This document shows, in pieces, positions 60,824 to 64,000 of a DNA stretch of 64,000 nucleotides (the stretch's first letter is position 1; the number at the start of each line of letters is the position of its first letter). The DNA is taken from NCBI GenBank assembly GCA_949317995.1, contig OX439036.1, forward strand, positions 22,108,854 to 22,172,853, in the 5' to 3' direction. The DNA is from Acholoe squamosa (Eukaryota > Annelida > Polychaeta > Phyllodocida > Polynoidae). The position numbers and the translations under genes were made by a program. A model generated the notes under the pieces. That model saw only the letters and a program-made list of their open reading frames with translations, searched no databases and was not told the origin of the DNA.

Positions 60824-61427
60824 CAGCGGAAATACACGTTTTCTGTCTCTAATATATCTTTCCCCATCCCCCACTTACAGATAGTGGAACTTAGACAATG
60901 TCAAATACAGGTACTAACTTCCAATAGAAAAAGTTGTCAGAGATGTCCAATAGACAAAGGATAGTAAATGGGGCCAGCCAATAGATTCCCGAAACTCTAA
61001 ATCCTCGCATGTAAGGAGCGGCTTATACGTGAGGAAGACCCAAGATGCCCCTCATGAGATTGCCTTGATCAACTCTGGGTGCACCTTAGAAGCCAGGTAT
61101 TTATCATCTAGAAGTTAGAACAGATTAAAACCTCACAAATCAAGCCTCATGAGAGTTATATAGGCTTTACACGAACTAAGGATGTAAATTTAATACGCAA
61201 TGATCTAAGTTAGTTTTTATAGAATTGGGAAATTTGGAATTCCTACATAGGTAAGAAACGTGCCAATTCTATTTAGCTACAAATATTTGTGTTTGATTAT
61301 AGTGAACAGATAACCATCGCTTTTTGAATATAATCCATACATTTTTGGCAATATCAATCGAATTTAATCGAATATAACCTATCTATTCCCTGTTATACGA
61401 AAAATAAAATCTGATGACCGGTTACTC

Positions 61428-61461
61428 TGCGCGCATGCGTCAATTCTCCTGACCGGAAGTG
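61428..61461. promoter_or_regulatory. Promoter-like NRF1 and ETS motif pair
   Basis: TGCGCGCATGCGT resembles the NRF1 site and ACCGGAAGTG is a strong ETS/GABP core, 11 bp apart in otherwise AT-rich DNA. This pairing is typical of housekeeping promoters in animals. The direction is unknown: it could serve a plus-strand gene beyond the window or a distal leader exon of the exchanger. Confidence 0.4.
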
Positions 61462-61842
61462 TGGCGGTAGACATAACAAAATTATGGTGGTCTGATTTAC
61501 ACACTCATATACCAACGGCCTTAACCTGTCCTGTAAAGAATATTCCACCTTACCTACTGAAAAAAAACGTCTTAATTGCCCAATTCCCATAGGAGCCAAT
61601 GTGTTATTTCTACCCCCTGTCTACCCCCAAAATCTACCGCCCAATGCAATCTTATGGAGCCTAGTTTTCATGAGAAAGCATTTTTCATAGCTAAAGAATT
61701 TTTTTTCAGGAATTGTGCATTTACAATGAAAAACTAGATCCTAAAGATTATGTTTCCATGATTTTTTGTTTAATTATCCCACGATTTCGATGAGCAATTC
61801 CTATCTCAAGTCCCAATTCCCGATCGTAAGTTTTTGGCTGAA

Positions 61843-61863
61843 ATGGCGCCGCCAATAGCTCAG
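61843..61863 (+). CDS. Possible short first coding exon (MAPPIAQ)
   Basis: ATGGCGCCGCC in good initiation context (G at -3, G at +4) encodes MAPPIAQ and is followed by CAG|GTGAAC, a usable donor. It lies 380 bp downstream of the NRF1/ETS cluster. No continuation exon was found before 64000, so this is speculative. Confidence 0.2.
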
Positions 61864-62385
61864 GTGAACCTGAGCCAACAATCAGATGTAAAACAGAAGA
61901 AAATTTGTTTGCCAAAATGTCAGTTACAACCGTCTTGCGTTAAGGGGATAATGTGAATTGTTAATTTTGATAAATGCCGATGCCATTGTGATTTTAGGAA
62001 AGTGTTTGTAATAAATGTATACATGTCATTATATTGGAATCTGGCTGCCTAAAATGATCAGCGTCTAAATGGTCAACAACTGAGAAACAACTGTATTGCC
62101 GATATATCAGGCGTGGTGGGCCATCTGATGCCAGTGTTTATCAATACATAGGCATATGTGCAGCTATGATGAAAGGATTAACCGTGTAGGGGGATGTGAA
62201 TGGCCCATTCTCTTTAGCTGCACATACTGGGAATAAGATGGAGATCTATGTAAGGATATTGGGACCAGCCGCGCAAAAAAGATGAATCGTGCACCTTCAG
62301 CCACAGCATCCTGTGCCTGGGTGCTCAGACTTATGTTAATGGGTTACAGTTACCAAACCGATACATAAAAAAAAAAAGCTAGAAA

Positions 62386-62661
62386 GGAAAGGTGGCCGTT
62401 AGCATTTTGAGGGTCGCTACCGAAGGAGCACATCATGCCTATTGGTCGGCATGATGGACCAATGAAGTGCTGGCGAGACTGCTCGCCAACACTTTATTGG
62501 AGCATCATGCCGACCCTCCGGGGCTGTTTAAATGCTAGAGGGTTTGCGTAATGCCTGAATGGATCCCTGCAGTTCCTCACCAGGGCTGCATCCATGCATC
62601 ATGGCGACCAATGGGCATGATGCATTAACGTATTAATGAGTCAGCGGCCATTAAAGGGTTA
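62386..62661. mobile_element. PiggyBac-like MITE, copy
   Basis: The right end CAGCGGCCATTAAAGGGTTA is well kept; the left end (AAGGTGGCCGTTAGCAT) is diverged. The interior carries the GTCGGCATGATGGACCAATG hairpin and a second GCATCATGGCGACC/GGGCATGATGC pair. Confidence 0.75.
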
Positions 62662-64000
62662 GACATTGCTGGTGCCTGGACGGCTACAAGTATGTAACAG
62701 CAGTGGCTGAGGGACGCCAGATGGACGCTGTCTGTTGTCGTCTTATTGTTGTGTTGTCTATAGACGCACGTGGGTGAGACAGGGGGTGGACAAGGCATGT
62801 GTATGTATATACATGGTCATGGGTCACTATAATACTGAACTTCAATAATAGGGAAGGATAGGCTGGGGGCTATAACCCAAGCTTGTATTTTGACCACCCA
62901 ATACACACATGTATGTATATATCTATATCGCGGGAAGTATACTTATAATCCCTCATGTCTCTCTAATTTTTCTTTTTTTTTTAATAGACTGCCTATCAAT
63001 GGTCTCAGTATCTTCACGTTGGTATAAAAAAAAGCCTATGAATAGCACAAGATGTCAAATATCAAATATTTGAATTCATCCATAGCAAAAAGTAAAATAT
63101 GAAATTATTTTAATCTACAACTAATTAGCGGATAATACAGATCTAGCTGAAAACAACTCACTCCATCAATTTCCCAACAAATCATTTACTACTCCAATTG
63201 ATGTACATCGCTATTTAGTAAAGTCAATAACCCACCCCCATTGAGCTTCAGCCCGCATCCAATACTTAGCTCTTGATGGTCACATACGGGGGCCCTCTGT
63301 TGTGGATAGATCGATGATTTGCGTGGATATCATTGTTAGGTTACAATATGACAAGGGGCAGATGGACCGATGGTTTTTATTGCATGGGGAACGCAATGGT
63401 GACGTTATATTTGCACATTCCAGTGGATACCCTAGACAATCATAAAAAATAAAGTATAATATCATTTAACATAGGTAAATAGTTATTGTGGTGGCGACAT
63501 CTTTTGTAGATTTTGAGGATGGGATTGCTCCTAAACTGGACAATTGCAGCCCCTCCTAATGGTTGTCAATGTATTACCATTAAGACCCCTCCCTGGTGTT
63601 TACTTCTTTCCTATAGAAAAACTATTTTTCAACATAGAATGGCGTTTTTAATATGAAAAGGAGTATAGTTTGTCCTTTGGTCCGTCCTTTGATAAGTGCT
63701 TGGAATCATGAAACACTGATGGACATTACCGGTACTGTCAAGCTGTCAATTTGAATCACGTAAACTTAATAACAAAATACACCATAAATACTCTCATTGC
63801 AATCTCAAATGACTGCAAGCCACATTTTGGATCTCTGTGTGGTTTATGTGAAAATAGCCTAACTGCAATACACATCCGACACATCTCAAAGAGAAAGTTT
63901 TATTTTTTTTTTTAATATTTCCAACCCAGATTTAGTACGTCACAAAAAATGTTCCCCATCCCGTCCCATTCCCTGATAACGTAGTGGAATATGGCCTGTC

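Larger units (their letters stand above)
48105..64000. other. Upstream region with no convincing gene
   Basis: Contains repeats (piggyBac-like copies, a SINE, motif arrays, (AT)n and (CT)n tracts, a palindrome) and the promoter-like clusters at 60.7 and 61.4-61.9 kb. The stretch 48100-49300 is less AT-rich and could hold the untranslated first exon and promoter of the exchanger, but I cannot mark a start site. Confidence 0.45.

Overview
The window is nuclear DNA of an animal. It is AT-rich and intron-rich, with GT-AG introns, many microsatellites and minisatellites, tRNA-derived SINEs and many short inverted-repeat elements. Nothing bacterial, viral or organellar is visible. A marine invertebrate is my best guess from the repeat style and the diverged but clear SLC4 protein. 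I cannot name the phylum.

One gene dominates. It lies on the minus strand from 48062 (ATG) to 2912 (TGA) and encodes a chloride/bicarbonate anion exchanger of the SLC4 family, AE2/AE3 type. I resolved 27 coding exons, all with GT-AG borders and compatible phases. They sum to 4239 nt, or 1412 residues plus stop. Exons 1-8 (48.0-27.0 kb) give a charged N-terminal extension with a basic cluster and a histidine-rich stretch. Exons 9-11 and 15-17 give the cytoplasmic domain, interrupted by a variable linker in exons 11-15. Exons 18-26 give the membrane transport domain, and exon 27 a short acidic tail. Intron 1 is about 13 kb.

Most of the remaining DNA is repeats, falling into these groups: (1) a TA-flanked inverted-repeat family with GCGTATAAGACGC-type motifs (pogo-like MITE, at least nine copies); (2) a TTAA-flanked family ending CCCTTTAAAGG (piggyBac-like MITE, several copies); (3) a roughly 190-bp interspersed repeat ending in (GAGT)n, five copies; (4) three tRNA-derived SINE heads; (5) hAT-like short elements; (6) elements made of a short motif repeated in both orientations (AACGTTTT, AAACACTTTT, TTCCATGA, CAGTAG); (7) a LINE ORF2 C-terminal fragment between inverted arms; (8) a 26-unit minisatellite with higher-order structure. 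From 48.1 to 64.0 kb I find no convincing gene, but there are promoter-like motif clusters near 60.7 and 61.4-61.9 kb.

I found no new multi-gene system. The points most worth following up are the exon architecture of the exchanger linker, the motif-dense short elements, the higher-order minisatellite, a 73-bp near-perfect palindrome, and the possible distal promoter.
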